From Limnohabitans sp. MMS-10A-192 (lineage in GTDB: Bacteria; Pseudomonadota; Gammaproteobacteria; Burkholderiales; Burkholderiaceae_C), in the NCBI RefSeq assembly GCF_003063335.1, contig NZ_NERX01000001.1, positions 682,001 to 746,000 on the forward strand: 64,000 nucleotides of DNA, in the 5' to 3' direction. Below are positions 10,428-19,918 of the stretch, piece by piece (the first letter of the stretch is position 1; each line of letters begins with the position of its first letter). The notes below the pieces were generated by a model. It worked only from the letters and a program-made list of their open reading frames with translations, searched no databases and was not told the DNA's origin. A program made the translations under genes and the position numbers.

Positions 10428-11561
10428 TTAGGAATTAAAAGAATTCACAGGCACCAAGGGGATGGTGCGCTGCTGTGCCATGCGGCTTTGCACTTGCGTG
10501 CGGTCTTTCACGTCACCGGCCAATTGACCGCAAGCAGCGTCAATGTCGTCACCACGGGTTTTGCGCACGGTTGTTATCAAGCCGGCGTCTTGCAGAGACT
10601 TGGCAAACGCCTGAACGCGGGCATGGGGTGAGCGAAGCAAACCCGAGGCCGGAAAAGGATTGAAAGGGATCAAATTGAATTTACAACGCAAACCCTGACG
10701 GGCATGTTTTTGCACCAAATCAATCAATTGCTCGGCATGCTCGGGCTGGTCATTGACGCCATCGAGCATGCAATATTCAAAGGTGATGAAGTCACGTGGT
10801 GCATGCGCCAAATAAGCGATGCAAGCTTGCATGAGTTCATCCAGTGGGTATTTGCGGTTGAGCGGCACCAGGTTGTCGCGCAGCGCATCGCCCGGCGCGT
10901 GCAAGGACACGGCCAACGCAACAGGACAATCGGCCGAGAGCCGCTCGATCATGGGCACAACGCCCGAGGTGGACACCGTCACGCGGCGGCGCGACAAACC
11001 ATAACCGTGGTCGTCGAGCATGGTGCGCAATGCGGGCACCAGAGCAGAGTAGTTTTGCAGCGGCTCGCCCATGCCCATCATCACCACGTTGGAAATGACG
11101 CGGTCATCGGTGCCCAAATGCTTGCGCAGGAAATGTTCGGCAAACCACAACTGCGCCAGGATTTCACCAGTCGTCAAATTGCGACTGAAGCCTTGGTGCC
11201 CGGTGGAACAAAACCGGCAGCCCACAGCACAACCGGCCTGGGAAGAAACGCACAAAGTGCCCCGGTCGTCTTCTGGGATGAACACCGATTCAATGGCATT
11301 GCCATCGCCGACGTCGAACAGCCATTTGATGGTGCCGTCGGCAGAAATGTGTTGACTGATCACAGGCAGCGCCGAAACGTGCGCGTGAGATTTGAGCTTT
11401 TGGCGCAAAGATTTCGCCAAATCGCTCATCTGATCGAAATCAGAAGCGCCCCGCTGGTGAATCCAGCGGAACAGCTGGGTGGCTCGAAAGCGCTTTTCGC
11501 CCAATCCGTCACAAAAAACGGCCAGACCTTCCAGGTCAAATTCGAGAAGGTTGGCCGTCAT
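10428..11561 (-). CDS. rlmN: 23S rRNA/tRNA adenine-C2 methyltransferase RlmN
   Basis: Radical-SAM methyltransferase that modifies A2503 of 23S rRNA and A37 of some tRNAs. The 377-residue product has the SAM cluster motif CAVGCRFC inside [15 protein letters not shown], the GMGEPLQNY loop, and a C-terminal Cys in [13 protein letters not shown] context ([11 protein letters not shown]). It lies between ndk (32-base gap) and rodZ (12-base gap), the usual order. The gap before its ATG holds a small hairpin (GTCGCG at 11571-11576 pairing with CGCGAC at 11584-11589) without a T run. Confidence 0.97.
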   Translation of the reverse strand: MTANLLEFDLEGLAVFCDGLGEKRFRATQLFRWIHQRGASDFDQMSDLAKSLRQKLKSHAHVSALPVISQHISADGTIKWLFDVGDGNAIESVFIPEDDRGTLCVSSQAGCAVGCRFCSTGHQGFSRNLTTGEILAQLWFAEHFLRKHLGTDDRVISNVVMMGMGEPLQNYSALVPALRTMLDDHGYGLSRRRVTVSTSGVVPMIERLSADCPVALAVSLHAPGDALRDNLVPLNRKYPLDELMQACIAYLAHAPRDFITFEYCMLDGVNDQPEHAEQLIDLVQKHARQGLRCKFNLIPFNPFPASGLLRSPHARVQAFAKSLQDAGLITTVRKTRGDDIDAACGQLAGDVKDRTQVQSRMAQQRTIPLVPVNSFNS

Positions 11562-11593
11562 ACGGATAGGGTCGCGCTGGAGCCGCGACGCAA

Positions 11594-12019
11594 TCAGCGT
11601 GCGTAAACGTTCATGCCGGGGAAGAAGAAAGCAACTTCCACAGCAGCAGTTTCAGGGGCGTCAGAGCCGTGCACAGCGTTGGCATCGATGCTGTCAGCGA
11701 AGTCAGCACGGATGGTGCCAGCGTCGGCCTTCTTGGGATCGGTTGCGCCCATCAGGTCACGGTTCTTGGCAATGGCGTTCTCGCCTTCCAAGGCCTGGAT
11801 CATGACGGGGCCAGAGATCATGAAGTCCACCAGGTCCTTGAAGAAAGGACGTGCGCTGTGCACAGCGTAGAACTGCTCGGCTTCGCGTCGCGACAGATGA
11901 GCCATCTTGGCAGCGACCACTTTCAGGCCAGCAGCTTCAAAACGAGCGTAGATCTGGCCGATGACGTTCTTGGCGACTGCGTCGGGCTTGATGATGGAGA
12001 GAGTGCGTTCGATAGCCAT
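11594..12019 (-). CDS. ndk: Nucleoside diphosphate kinase
   Basis: Transfers the gamma-phosphate of ATP to nucleoside diphosphates through a phosphohistidine. The 141-residue product begins [18 protein letters not shown] and contains the active-site His at residue 117 in NAVHGSDA, plus the conserved [14 protein letters not shown]. The ATG at 12019 is chosen because it has a strong ribosome site (GAGGAAAT) and the family length; a reading extended to 12229 adds unrelated sequence. It heads the run leading to rlmN and rodZ. Confidence 0.98.
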   Translation of the reverse strand: MAIERTLSIIKPDAVAKNVIGQIYARFEAAGLKVVAAKMAHLSRREAEQFYAVHSARPFFKDLVDFMISGPVMIQALEGENAIAKNRDLMGATDPKKADAGTIRADFADSIDANAVHGSDAPETAAVEVAFFFPGMNVYAR

Positions 12020-12143
12020 GGTAATTTCCTCTAACAGAGTGTTTTTAAAGCATTTTTGCCATTCAGCAAAGCCCACTATTCTAACCTGTGCAGCCCCTGG
12101 ATCCCCCTCATTTTGGGACAAGGGCACACAGGAAATCCGGTTT

Positions 12144-13349
12144 TCAGCGGCTTCGACCGCTACCGCCGCGACCTCCACGGCCAGGGGCGACCGGATTGCG
12201 CTTGAGCCGATTGAAACTTTCTGCACCAATGAAACCTTGCGATGACTTCACCGCTTCAGGCTGGGCGGCTCCCCCACCCATGCCCGATTGGGCTGCAGGT
12301 TTGGCCCGAGGCACGGCCGTGCCCGCTTTGCCACCGCCGCCCGTGCGAGGGCGTCGGTCATTTCGATTGGTACGGGAGACTGGCCGCTCGGTGACGGGGC
12401 GAGGACGCTCGGCGCTACCCGCCGCACGCATCAAGGAACGGATGTCGGCCTCGTCCAGTTCCAGCCAGGCCCCGCGGCGCAAACCATGCGGCAAAACCAT
12501 CGCGCCATAACGGATACGGATCAACCGACTGACAGCGTGGCCCACCGACTCCATCATGCGGCGGACTTCGCGGTTGCGGCCTTCGGAAATCGTGACGCGG
12601 TACCAGCAGTTGGAGCCTTCCCCACCACCGTCTTCGATCGAGCCAAACTGGGCCGGGCCGTCGTCCAGCATCACGCCGTCGAGCAGTTTTTGTTTTTCGT
12701 CTTTGCTCAAAGCGCCCAGCACCCGGACTGCGTACTCACGCTCCAGACCAAAGCGGGGGTGCATCAACTGGTTGGCCAACTCACCGGAGCTGGTGAACAG
12801 CAACAGACCTTCGGTGTTCAAGTCCAGACGGCCTACCGACTGCCATTTGCCGTTCATCAGGCGTGGCAGTTTGCGGAACACCGAAGGACGGTTTTGCGGG
12901 TCGTCATGGCTGACGATCTCGCCAGCCGGCTTGTGATAAGCGATCACACGGGCTGGCGGCGGATCGATCCGGATGCGCAGCGGCTTGCCGTTGACCTTGA
13001 TCTGGTCACCGTACTGAACGCGCTGGCCCACGTGGGCAGGTTCGTTGTTGACCGCGACGCGGCCTTCGGCAATCAGCTTTTCCATTTCCAGGCGCGAACC
13101 CAGGCCGGCTTGCGCCAGCACTTTGTGCAGCTTGGGCGAGTCCGCTTCAGGGGCCAGCACACGTTTGCCCAGATCCACCGCCTCTTCTGGTGCCGTCTCT
13201 TCTTCGTCGAATTGACCGGACACCACGTCCGACAGCTCGATCGGCTTGTAAGCCCTTTCGGGGTCAAACATGGAGCGCGGCTTGCGGGACTGCGCGCGCT
13301 GGCCAGCTGGTTTGGAAGGACGAGCGTCGTCTTGGGTGTGATCTGTCAT
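12144..13349 (-). CDS. rluB: Pseudouridine synthase RluB/RsuA family
   Basis: Makes pseudouridine in 23S rRNA (RluB modifies U2605). The 401-residue product has an S4 RNA-binding domain ([19 protein letters not shown], about 74-92) and the RsuA/RluB/E/F catalytic motif [14 protein letters not shown] with the nucleophilic Asp at residue 176. Both ends carry long low-complexity extensions: an acidic/basic N-terminus and a basic Gly/Arg/Pro-rich tail, typical of betaproteobacterial RluB. Its ATG overlaps the scpB stop by 4 bases, the conserved scpB-rluB pairing. Confidence 0.93.
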   Translation of the reverse strand: MTDHTQDDARPSKPAGQRAQSRKPRSMFDPERAYKPIELSDVVSGQFDEEETAPEEAVDLGKRVLAPEADSPKLHKVLAQAGLGSRLEMEKLIAEGRVAVNNEPAHVGQRVQYGDQIKVNGKPLRIRIDPPPARVIAYHKPAGEIVSHDDPQNRPSVFRKLPRLMNGKWQSVGRLDLNTEGLLLFTSSGELANQLMHPRFGLEREYAVRVLGALSKDEKQKLLDGVMLDDGPAQFGSIEDGGGEGSNCWYRVTISEGRNREVRRMMESVGHAVSRLIRIRYGAMVLPHGLRRGAWLELDEADIRSLMRAAGSAERPRPVTERPVSRTNRNDRRPRTGGGGKAGTAVPRAKPAAQSGMGGGAAQPEAVKSSQGFIGAESFNRLKRNPVAPGRGGRGGSGRSR

Positions 13350-14098
13350 GAATTAGGGGATTCTTCGCCGTGCGAAATAGGTGAAATTAACGTGTCAGGC
13401 ACGGCGAAGGAGGCCTCTGCTTGATCAGCAGAAGCATTAGAAATAGCGTCAAAAGCCAAGCTCTCTTGAGACTCGGAAGACGGGGCGACAAACGCAGAAG
13501 GCAAGGCCTCGATGGCATCTTCAAGCGACAAGGTCGGTTGCATCGGCAACTCATCAACCAGCCCCGTCAAGGCAGATGCCGGGGAATCTGTTTGTGCCAA
13601 CAAGGGCAACTGATCGAGCGATGCCAGTCCCAGATCGTCCAGAAACTGGCGTGTGGTGGCATACAAACCGGGACGGCCCACGGTTTCACGGTGACCAATG
13701 ACCTCCACCCAGCCACGGTCTTCGAGCTGCTTGAGGATCTGCGAGTTAATCGTCACACCGCGGATGTCTTCCATGTCGCCACGCGTGACCGGTTGACGGT
13801 AGGCAATGATCGCCAAGGTTTCCAGCGCCGCACGTGTGTACTTGGGTGGCTTTTCGGGATGCAAACGGTCCAGGTATTCGCGCATTTCCGGGCGGCTTTG
13901 AAAACGCCAGCCACTGGCCACGGCCACCAGATCCAGGCCTCGTTGAGCCCAGTCGAGTTGAAGGTCTTGCAGCAATTGCCGCAGGGTATCGGCCCCGAGT
14001 GCATCGTCAAATAAAACGCGCATGTCGCGCAATGACAAAGGCTGGCCTGCCGTGAGCAGGGCCGTTTCCAGGACACGCTTGGCTTGCGCCATATTCAT
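13346..14098 (-). CDS. scpB: Segregation and condensation protein ScpB
   Basis: Winged-helix partner of ScpA in the SMC condensin-like complex that compacts and segregates the chromosome. The start at 14098 gives 250 residues beginning [20 protein letters not shown]; a reading from 14194 adds unrelated sequence. Conserved signatures are [18 protein letters not shown] and [18 protein letters not shown]. The C-terminal 80 residues are a variable acidic tail. scpA is not adjacent in this window. It is translationally coupled to rluB downstream. Confidence 0.95.
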   Translation of the reverse strand: MNMAQAKRVLETALLTAGQPLSLRDMRVLFDDALGADTLRQLLQDLQLDWAQRGLDLVAVASGWRFQSRPEMREYLDRLHPEKPPKYTRAALETLAIIAYRQPVTRGDMEDIRGVTINSQILKQLEDRGWVEVIGHRETVGRPGLYATTRQFLDDLGLASLDQLPLLAQTDSPASALTGLVDELPMQPTLSLEDAIEALPSAFVAPSSESQESLAFDAISNASADQAEASFAVPDTLISPISHGEESPNS

Positions 14099-14231
14099 GG
14101 TGTCAATCTTTCGGGAAAAAGACGCCTCACGGCGTCGAAAGTGCAGAGATGGTGGTCGTCTTGACCACCCCGTTCTGAGAGCCTTGGCAAACATGCCTGG
14201 CTCTGGATTCGCTCAAACCGGCGCTGCCAGC

Positions 14232-15260
14232 TCATGCTCCCTGTGAAATCGCATTGTAACTGAGGCCCAAATCGGCCAAAGCGCGGGCCATGTCATCGGG
14301 CAATGCGATCCGCAGGTCAATGGCTTGGCCCGTGATTGGATGCTCGAATGCCAGATGCCAGGCATGCAGGGCCTGCCGGGTCATGCCGGCCAAAGCGGCG
14401 CCGCCGTACATGGCATCCGCCAACAAGGGATGCCCCAGATGGGCCATGTGCACCCGTATCTGGTGCGTGCGCCCCGTGTGCAAGGTGCACTGGACCAGAC
14501 AGACGCGCTCATTTTGGTCCAACAAATTGATGGTGGTCGCTGCTGTTTTCCCGGACTGGTAAGTCAAGTCGACCACCGCCATGCGCAAGCGGTTGGCCGG
14601 ATCGCGCCCGATGGGCGCTTCAATGGTGCGTGGTGAAGGTCCCGTCCATGGCTTGTGGGCCAAAGCGAGGTATTGGCGATGCACCTCACGGGCCGCAATT
14701 TGCTGCACCAAAGCATCCATGGCTTGGCGGGTGCGGGCCACCACCATCAGGCCACTGGTGTCCTTGTCCAGACGGTGAACGATGCCGGCGCGCGGCACAT
14801 CTGCGGCCATGGGGTCCAGGGCCAGCAAGCCGTTGAGCAGCGTTCCCTGCCAATTGCCCGGTGCAGGATGCACCACCAAACCCGCAGGCTTGTGGATCAC
14901 ACGCAAATGGGCATCTTCGTACACCACGTCAATGGGCATGGCCTCCGGTACAAAGGCCTTCGACTGGGGTGTGGCGCGCAAGGTGACTTGAACCGCATGG
15001 CCCAGCCGCACCTTTGTCGACGGCTTGGTGGTGACGCGACCGTCCACCAAGACATCGCCCTGCTCGATCAGTTGCTGCAGGTAATTGCGGGAAAACTCGG
15101 GCACCAATTGGGCCAGCGCGCGGTCCAGGCGTTGCCCATGCAAAGCCACTGGAACCTGGCTTTGGCGAATCTCTTCCTCAGCTGCCTCACTGACTTGTAA
15201 AACATCATCTTGCGCCAGGGCGAGAGACGCGTCGATTTCGGGGGGGGTCGATATAATCAA
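14232..15260 (-). CDS. rluD: 23S rRNA pseudouridine synthase RluD
   Basis: Synthesises pseudouridines 1911, 1915 and 1917 in helix 69 of 23S rRNA. The product has an S4 domain (LDRALAQLVPEFSRNYLQQL) and the RluA-family catalytic motif HRLDKDTSGLMVV, then VHMAHLGHPLLAD. No ATG or GTG is well placed for the start: the only suitable in-frame codon is a TTG at 15260 without an obvious ribosome site, giving 342 residues; the longer reading to 15539 runs through bamD. The gene is divergent from bamD and their control regions overlap. Function is firm, start is not. Confidence 0.9.
   Translation of the reverse strand: MIISTPPEIDASLALAQDDVLQVSEAAEEEIRQSQVPVALHGQRLDRALAQLVPEFSRNYLQQLIEQGDVLVDGRVTTKPSTKVRLGHAVQVTLRATPQSKAFVPEAMPIDVVYEDAHLRVIHKPAGLVVHPAPGNWQGTLLNGLLALDPMAADVPRAGIVHRLDKDTSGLMVVARTRQAMDALVQQIAAREVHRQYLALAHKPWTGPSPRTIEAPIGRDPANRLRMAVVDLTYQSGKTAATTINLLDQNERVCLVQCTLHTGRTHQIRVHMAHLGHPLLADAMYGGAALAGMTRQALHAWHLAFEHPITGQAIDLRIALPDDMARALADLGLSYNAISQGA
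15252..15257 (+). promoter_or_regulatory. Probable -10 element for bamD
   Basis: A perfect TATAAT lies 32 bases before the bamD ATG, and AAGG/GAG ribosome-site bases lie between. No good -35 hexamer is visible at 16-18 bases upstream, so the assignment rests on the -10 match and position. The element falls inside the likely start region of the divergent rluD. Confidence 0.5.
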
Positions 15261-15289
15261 TTCGATTGAACAGTTCAAGGACGTCAGAG

Positions 15290-16096
15290 ATGCAAAGCAA
15301 CAGATTATCGATGGTTCCAGCCAGCTTGGTGTTGGCAATGGGCCTGATGCTGGCAGGCTGCTCGAACACGCCCAAAGATGTGACTGTGGGCTGGTCCCCA
15401 GAGAAGATTTACAGCCAGGCCAAGGAAGACGCTGATTCGGGTGCATGGGACAAGGCCATCGGCATGTTCGAAAAACTCGAAGGCCGCGCTGCAGGAACCG
15501 TGTTGGCTCAGCAGGCACAAATCGACAAAGCTTTCGCACAGTACAAAACGGGCGACAAAGTCCAAGCGGTGGCCACCTTGGACCGCTTCATCCGCTTGCA
15601 CCCGTCCAGCCCGGCCGTCGATTACGCCCTCTACCTGAAGGGCTTGGTCAATTTCAATGACAACCTGGGCTTGTTCTCCTCCATCGTTGACCAGGATCTG
15701 TCCGAGCGCGATCAAAAAGCGGCCAAAGACGCGTATGAATCCTTCCGGGAGTTGAGCGCACGCTTTCCGGAATCGAAATACACGCCCGAAGCACGCCAGC
15801 GCATGACCTACATCGTCAACTCATTGGCGGCTTATGAAGTGCACGTGGCGCGTTACTACGCCAGCCGTGGCGCCCATGTGGCCGCCATCAACCGCGCACA
15901 GCAAGCGATTTCAGACTTTCCCGGCGTGCCCGCCAACGAAGAAGCCTTGTCGATCCTGATCAGCTCCTACGAAGCCATGGGCATGACAGATTTACGCAAC
16001 GATGCGCAACGCGTGTTAGAAAAGAACTTCCCCGCCTCACCCTATCTCAAGGGACAAGCGTTCAAAAAATCGAAGAGCTGGTGGCGTTTTTGGTGA
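15290..16096 (+). CDS. bamD: Outer membrane assembly lipoprotein BamD
   Basis: Essential TPR lipoprotein of the BAM complex. From the ATG at 15290 the protein is 268 residues, with a lipoprotein signal ending LMLAGC (Cys24) and five TPR-like helical pairs, including the typical EKIYSQAKEDADSGAWDKAI and FIRLHPSSPAVDYALYLKGL. An in-frame TTG at 15266 is rejected because it spoils the signal peptide. Its last 35 bases overlap the end of the convergent dinG gene. rluD upstream and divergent is the conserved neighbour. Confidence 0.96.
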   Translation: MQSNRLSMVPASLVLAMGLMLAGCSNTPKDVTVGWSPEKIYSQAKEDADSGAWDKAIGMFEKLEGRAAGTVLAQQAQIDKAFAQYKTGDKVQAVATLDRFIRLHPSSPAVDYALYLKGLVNFNDNLGLFSSIVDQDLSERDQKAAKDAYESFRELSARFPESKYTPEARQRMTYIVNSLAAYEVHVARYYASRGAHVAAINRAQQAISDFPGVPANEEALSILISSYEAMGMTDLRNDAQRVLEKNFPASPYLKGQAFKKSKSWWRFW

Positions 16097-18167
16097 GCTG
16101 CGCCACGGCGTCCAAAAACGCCTTGTGATCGCTCAAGCGGCGCATGGGAGGCAAACCCCTGACCAGTCTGCGTCCATAAGACATGCTGCTCAGTCGGCTG
16201 TCGCACACCACCAAAATGCCCTGATCGCTCTCACTGCGAATCAAACGCCCAGCCCCTTGCTTGAGGGTCACGGCAGCTTCGGGTAAAGCATGGTCGGCGA
16301 ATGCACTGCCGCCTTCTCGCGTGATGCGTTGGCTGCGCGCCTCAAACAGCGGATCGCCCGGTGGAGGGAAAGGCAATTTGTCGATCACCACCAATTGCAA
16401 GGCCTCGCCGGGCACATCAAAGCCCTCCCAAAACGAAGCCGAAGCCACGAGAATGCAGCCGGCACGCCCTTCACTGGCGCCTTCGCGGAAACGCTCCATC
16501 AAGCGCCGCTTCGGGCTCTGGCCCTGAACCAGCACTTCAATGTGGCTGCTGGCATCCAGACGCGACTGCAAATGCTCGCCAATGCTGCGCATAGCGTTCA
16601 AGGTGGTGGTCAACACCAAGGTGCGGCCGCCCAAGGCGGTCACGGCCTCGGTGACCAGCTGGGCCACATGTTGCACATGGGAAGGATCGCCTGGCTTGGG
16701 GAAATGCTCAGGCACATACAGGCAAGCTTGCGATGCATAGTCAAAGGGGCTGCCGACCTGCATCACGCGAGCAGAAGTCAAGCCGCAGGGCTGCGTGAAC
16801 CAGCGCAAACTGGGCTCATCACCCAAAGTGGCCGAGGTGAAGATCCAGGCTTTCTGACCGACACCACCGCCCTCGCCTGTCGCCTGCCCCGCTGAAGCAG
16901 CGCTGTCCATGCTGGTGGTGAACGGCAGATCATTGGCCTGCTCGTCTTGTCCAGAGGTGGCCGCCACAGGCGATTGGGTCAACTTGATGAAGGCATTGGC
17001 AATGTCCAAGGGTGATTCGACCATGCGCAGCTGCGCGCTGACTTCCAGCCAACGCACCCCTTCGGGATTGGGGACGTCGGAGAAGATCGCCACACGCTGC
17101 ACCAATTCACGGGTCCGGTCGCCCAGGCGTTGAAAGTCAGGCGCCAACTCACTCACCATGTCCAGGCCGTCGCGCAAAGACTCCAGGGCATGCGTCAGCA
17201 CCCGCATGGCGTGCTGCCATTCGGCGGGTTCTACGCCCTCGGGCAAGCTGTCTGTCCAGCGCAGGCGAACAGCGCCACGGTGCATGCCTGCCGCCAAACG
17301 CAAGTCGCGCGACGCTTTTTCCAACTGTGAGCTCAAAACCTGCCAATCCACCAGACCTCGGGCCAGTTGCAAGCCTGTGGCCAACACATCCCGGGACAAT
17401 TCGAGCAGCTGCACGGTCGACAGCTGCTGCCCCAGAAAATTGACGCCAATTTCGTTGAGCTGGTGCGCCTCGTCAAAGACCGTCACGCGCACGGTGGGCA
17501 ACAACTCGGCCACCCCGGATTCGCGCACCGCCACATCGGCAAAAAACAAATGGTGGTTGATCACCACCACATCCGACGCCATGGCCTCTTTGCGCGCCAA
17601 ATTCACGTGACAGGCCTTGTAACGCGGGCAAGACGATCCCAAGCAGTTGTCGCGCGTAGAGGTCACCAAAGGCCACAAGGAAGAGCGCTCATCCAAGCCC
17701 GGCAGCTCCGCCATGTCGCCCGTGCGCGTGCTCTGCGCCCAAACTTCGATCTTGGCCAACGCGCGCTGTGCACCAGGTTGCGCCGACTCGGGGTTGTGAC
17801 GGGCCTGCTCCATGCGGTGCAGACACAAATAATTGGAGCGCCCCTTGAGCAAAGCCACGCGGATGGGCAAACCCAGCACATCCACCAGGCGCGGTATGTC
17901 GCGCGAGAACAACTGGTCCTGCAAGGCCTTGGTGGCCGTGGAAATCAAGGCGCGTTGCCCACTGAGGAGCACAGGCACCAGGTAAGCGTAGGTCTTGCCC
18001 ACACCTGTTCCGGCCTCCACCACCAACTGCCCCCCGTCTTCGACGGTCTGGCTGACGGCCAAGGCCATGTCGGTCTGCCCTTCACGCGCATGGTAGCCAG
18101 GAATGGCTTGCGCCAACGTGCCCTGCCCTGACAAGGTCTGCAGCACCCTTTGCGTGAGCAGACTCAA
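16062..18167 (-). CDS. dinG: ATP-dependent DNA helicase, DinG/YoaA family
   Basis: XPD-like superfamily 2 helicase (5'-3') that unwinds D-loops, R-loops and G-quadruplexes. The 701-residue product has Walker A (EAGTGVGKTYAYLVP), a 4Fe-4S domain with Cys residues in YLCLH, NCLGSSCPRYKACH, the DEAH box VFDEAHQLNE, and late motifs SASFWEGFDVPGE and QGAGRLIRS. It heads away from the DUF465 gene with a 4-base overlap and ends 35 bases inside bamD's 3' end. It may equally be YoaA; the family is certain. Confidence 0.93.
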   Translation of the reverse strand: MSLLTQRVLQTLSGQGTLAQAIPGYHAREGQTDMALAVSQTVEDGGQLVVEAGTGVGKTYAYLVPVLLSGQRALISTATKALQDQLFSRDIPRLVDVLGLPIRVALLKGRSNYLCLHRMEQARHNPESAQPGAQRALAKIEVWAQSTRTGDMAELPGLDERSSLWPLVTSTRDNCLGSSCPRYKACHVNLARKEAMASDVVVINHHLFFADVAVRESGVAELLPTVRVTVFDEAHQLNEIGVNFLGQQLSTVQLLELSRDVLATGLQLARGLVDWQVLSSQLEKASRDLRLAAGMHRGAVRLRWTDSLPEGVEPAEWQHAMRVLTHALESLRDGLDMVSELAPDFQRLGDRTRELVQRVAIFSDVPNPEGVRWLEVSAQLRMVESPLDIANAFIKLTQSPVAATSGQDEQANDLPFTTSMDSAASAGQATGEGGGVGQKAWIFTSATLGDEPSLRWFTQPCGLTSARVMQVGSPFDYASQACLYVPEHFPKPGDPSHVQHVAQLVTEAVTALGGRTLVLTTTLNAMRSIGEHLQSRLDASSHIEVLVQGQSPKRRLMERFREGASEGRAGCILVASASFWEGFDVPGEALQLVVIDKLPFPPPGDPLFEARSQRITREGGSAFADHALPEAAVTLKQGAGRLIRSESDQGILVVCDSRLSSMSYGRRLVRGLPPMRRLSDHKAFLDAVAQLTKNATSSSIF

Positions 18168-18382
18168 GCGGGCTCCTTGGGGTCCAGCATGGCTTGCAGG
18201 TGGGCCATTTGATCGCGCAAAGCCAAGCGGCGCTTTTTCAGGCGACGCATGCGCAGCTCATCGAGCGGCTGGGGATGCAAACTGGCCTGATCAATCAGCG
18301 CATCCAGATCGGCATGCGCCATTTGAAGCTCAATCAACTGACGATGTGGCGAGTGCAAATCCTCGGACAAAGAATCCATCAT
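18164..18382 (-). CDS. DUF465 (YdcH-like) small protein
   Basis: Small helical protein of 72 residues, resembling the DUF465/YdcH family: HRQLIELQMAHADLDALID followed by a basic stretch ELRMRRLKKRRLALRDQM. Function is not established for the family. Of two adjacent ATGs (18382 and 18379) the first is preferred because its ATGA overlaps the stop of the upstream gene, a coupled arrangement. It also overlaps dinG by 4 bases, so zapE, the small exported protein, this gene and dinG form one transcript. Confidence 0.85.
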   Translation of the reverse strand: MMDSLSEDLHSPHRQLIELQMAHADLDALIDQASLHPQPLDELRMRRLKKRRLALRDQMAHLQAMLDPKEPA

Positions 18383-18711
18383 GGCTTGGCGGCGCTTTCC
18401 GCCTGTTTGTTTTCCAAGCGCTCGTTGCGTTGCTGCGTGCGCCATTGACGCTCTCGCTCATTGACGGCCAATTCAGCCTGGCGGATGGGCTCCAAATCTG
18501 CGCGGCGTGTGCGACGGGCCTGGATGATGCAATTGTTGACGGCAAATTTTTGCCAGCAAGCTTGAGATCGCTCTTCAAAAGCATCTAGCACCAACTGGCG
18601 TTGCGCCCCCAGGACTTCGCGCTCTTTGGCAAAAGCAGCCGCCGTGTCATCGGCGGTTTGCGCGAACGCACAAGCGCTTGAACACAACAAAAGAAGAAAG
18701 CGCTTCTTCAT
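18379..18711 (-). CDS. Small exported protein of unknown function
   Basis: Not assigned to a family. The 110-residue product starts MKKRFLLLLCSSACAFAQ, a clear Sec signal peptide with likely cleavage after CAFA, followed by a highly charged helical region rich in Gln, Arg and Glu. The mature part has two Cys ten residues apart (CWQKFAVNNC) that could form a disulfide in the periplasm. It is joined by 4-base overlaps to zapE upstream and the DUF465 gene downstream, which argues strongly that it is translated. Confidence 0.8.
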   Translation of the reverse strand: MKKRFLLLLCSSACAFAQTADDTAAAFAKEREVLGAQRQLVLDAFEERSQACWQKFAVNNCIIQARRTRRADLEPIRQAELAVNERERQWRTQQRNERLENKQAESAAKP

Positions 18712-19805
18712 GTCAGGTGCGTGTCCACAGTGCGGTGCTCCAGCGCCAAGAATTCGCTGGACTGCATCTCATGCAGACGCGAAATCGTGCGCGGAAACTC
18801 GTGCGACATCGGCCCTTGCAAGTAAAGCGCTTCAGGCTCAACGGCCGCAGACAAAATCAACTTGACCCGGCGGTCGTACAGCACGTCGATCAGCCAGGTG
18901 AAGCGCCTGGCTTCGGAGGCCATGCTCACTGGCAGTTGCGGCACATTGCTCAGCAGCACCGTGTGGAACTGGGTAGCGATTTCCAGGTAATCGTTTTGTG
19001 AACGGGGCCCGCCGCAAATGGCCATGAAATCGAACCAAACCACATCGCCCGATCGGCGGCGCGATTGGATCTTGCGCGCCTCGATGTGCAGCACGGGGTC
19101 TTCGTCCGGTCCTGTGGCCAGGCGGTTGAAGGCGTCTTGCATTTCGGCATCGGCTTGTTCACCCAGCGGTGAGTGGTACAGCTTGACCATCTCCAGTGTG
19201 CGGCGGCGGTAATCGGTGCCGTTGTCAACGTTCAGCACATTCATGCGCTGATTCAACAAAGCAATGGCCGGCAAGATGCGGTCGCGGTGCAAGCCGTTGG
19301 GGTACAGGCCATCGGGCATGAAGTTGGACGTGGTCACAAAACCCACGCCGTTGTCGAACAGGGCCACCAACAAGCGGTGCAAGATCATGGCATCGGTGAT
19401 GTCGGCCACATGGAATTCGTCAAAGCAAATCAAGCGGTAGCGCTTGGCCATTTTCTTGCCCAGCACATCCAAGGGGTTGACCGTGCCTTGGATGGCCGTC
19501 AGTTCGCGGTGGACCTCGCGCATGAATTCGTGAAAATGCAAGCGGGTTTTGCGTTTGATCGGGACGGCTTCGTAAAAGCAGTCCATCAGGAAACTCTTGC
19601 CGCGCCCTACCCCGCCAAACATGTAAACCCCTTTCGGAATTTCAGGGCGGTTGATCAGCTTTTTCAGCGCATTGGAGCGCTTGGCCCGGTAGGCCGCCCA
19701 GTCGTTGGCGCACTGCTCCAGCGCCTCGATGGCGCGCAACTGGGCAGGATCACTTTGGAACCCACGTTTGCGGAGTTCTTCTTCGTAAACAGCACGAACA
19801 GACAT
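18708..19805 (-). CDS. zapE: Cell division protein ZapE (AFG1-like ATPase)
   Basis: AAA-type ATPase that interacts with FtsZ and modulates the Z-ring. From MSVRAVYEEELRKRGF at 19805 it is 365 residues; an upstream in-frame start would include the odh terminator. Visible motifs are Walker A GGVGRGKSF (64-72) and Walker B LICFDEFHVADITDAM, plus FHEFMREVH and TTSNFMPDGLYPNG typical of the family. It begins just after the odhA-odhB-lpdA operon; the same neighbourhood is common in Comamonadaceae. The product is cytoplasmic. Confidence 0.95.
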   Translation of the reverse strand: MSVRAVYEEELRKRGFQSDPAQLRAIEALEQCANDWAAYRAKRSNALKKLINRPEIPKGVYMFGGVGRGKSFLMDCFYEAVPIKRKTRLHFHEFMREVHRELTAIQGTVNPLDVLGKKMAKRYRLICFDEFHVADITDAMILHRLLVALFDNGVGFVTTSNFMPDGLYPNGLHRDRILPAIALLNQRMNVLNVDNGTDYRRRTLEMVKLYHSPLGEQADAEMQDAFNRLATGPDEDPVLHIEARKIQSRRRSGDVVWFDFMAICGGPRSQNDYLEIATQFHTVLLSNVPQLPVSMASEARRFTWLIDVLYDRRVKLILSAAVEPEALYLQGPMSHEFPRTISRLHEMQSSEFLALEHRTVDTHLT

Positions 19806-19825
19806 GGGTGAATCGATCTTCGACG

Positions 19826-19858
19826 TCAAAAACGAAACCCGGGGCCAGCCCGGGTTTT
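19826..19858 (-). terminator. Terminator of the odhA-odhB-lpdA operon
   Basis: On the minus strand an inverted repeat AAACCCGGG / CCCGGGTTT (plus coordinates 19835-19857) is followed by CG and five T residues. It stands between the lpdA stop at 19919 and the zapE start at 19805, so zapE probably has its own promoter or relies on read-through. Confidence 0.8.
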
Positions 19859-19918
19859 GGGGATGCAAGAACTTTAACCCAACTCGTTGCCGACCGCAGT
19901 CGGCAACGGGCCATGGGC

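Noticed and set aside
11571..11589. Hairpin upstream of rlmN considered as a terminator or riboswitch
   Set aside because: The stem is only six pairs, has no T run and lies in a 32-base intergenic gap, too small for a riboswitch.
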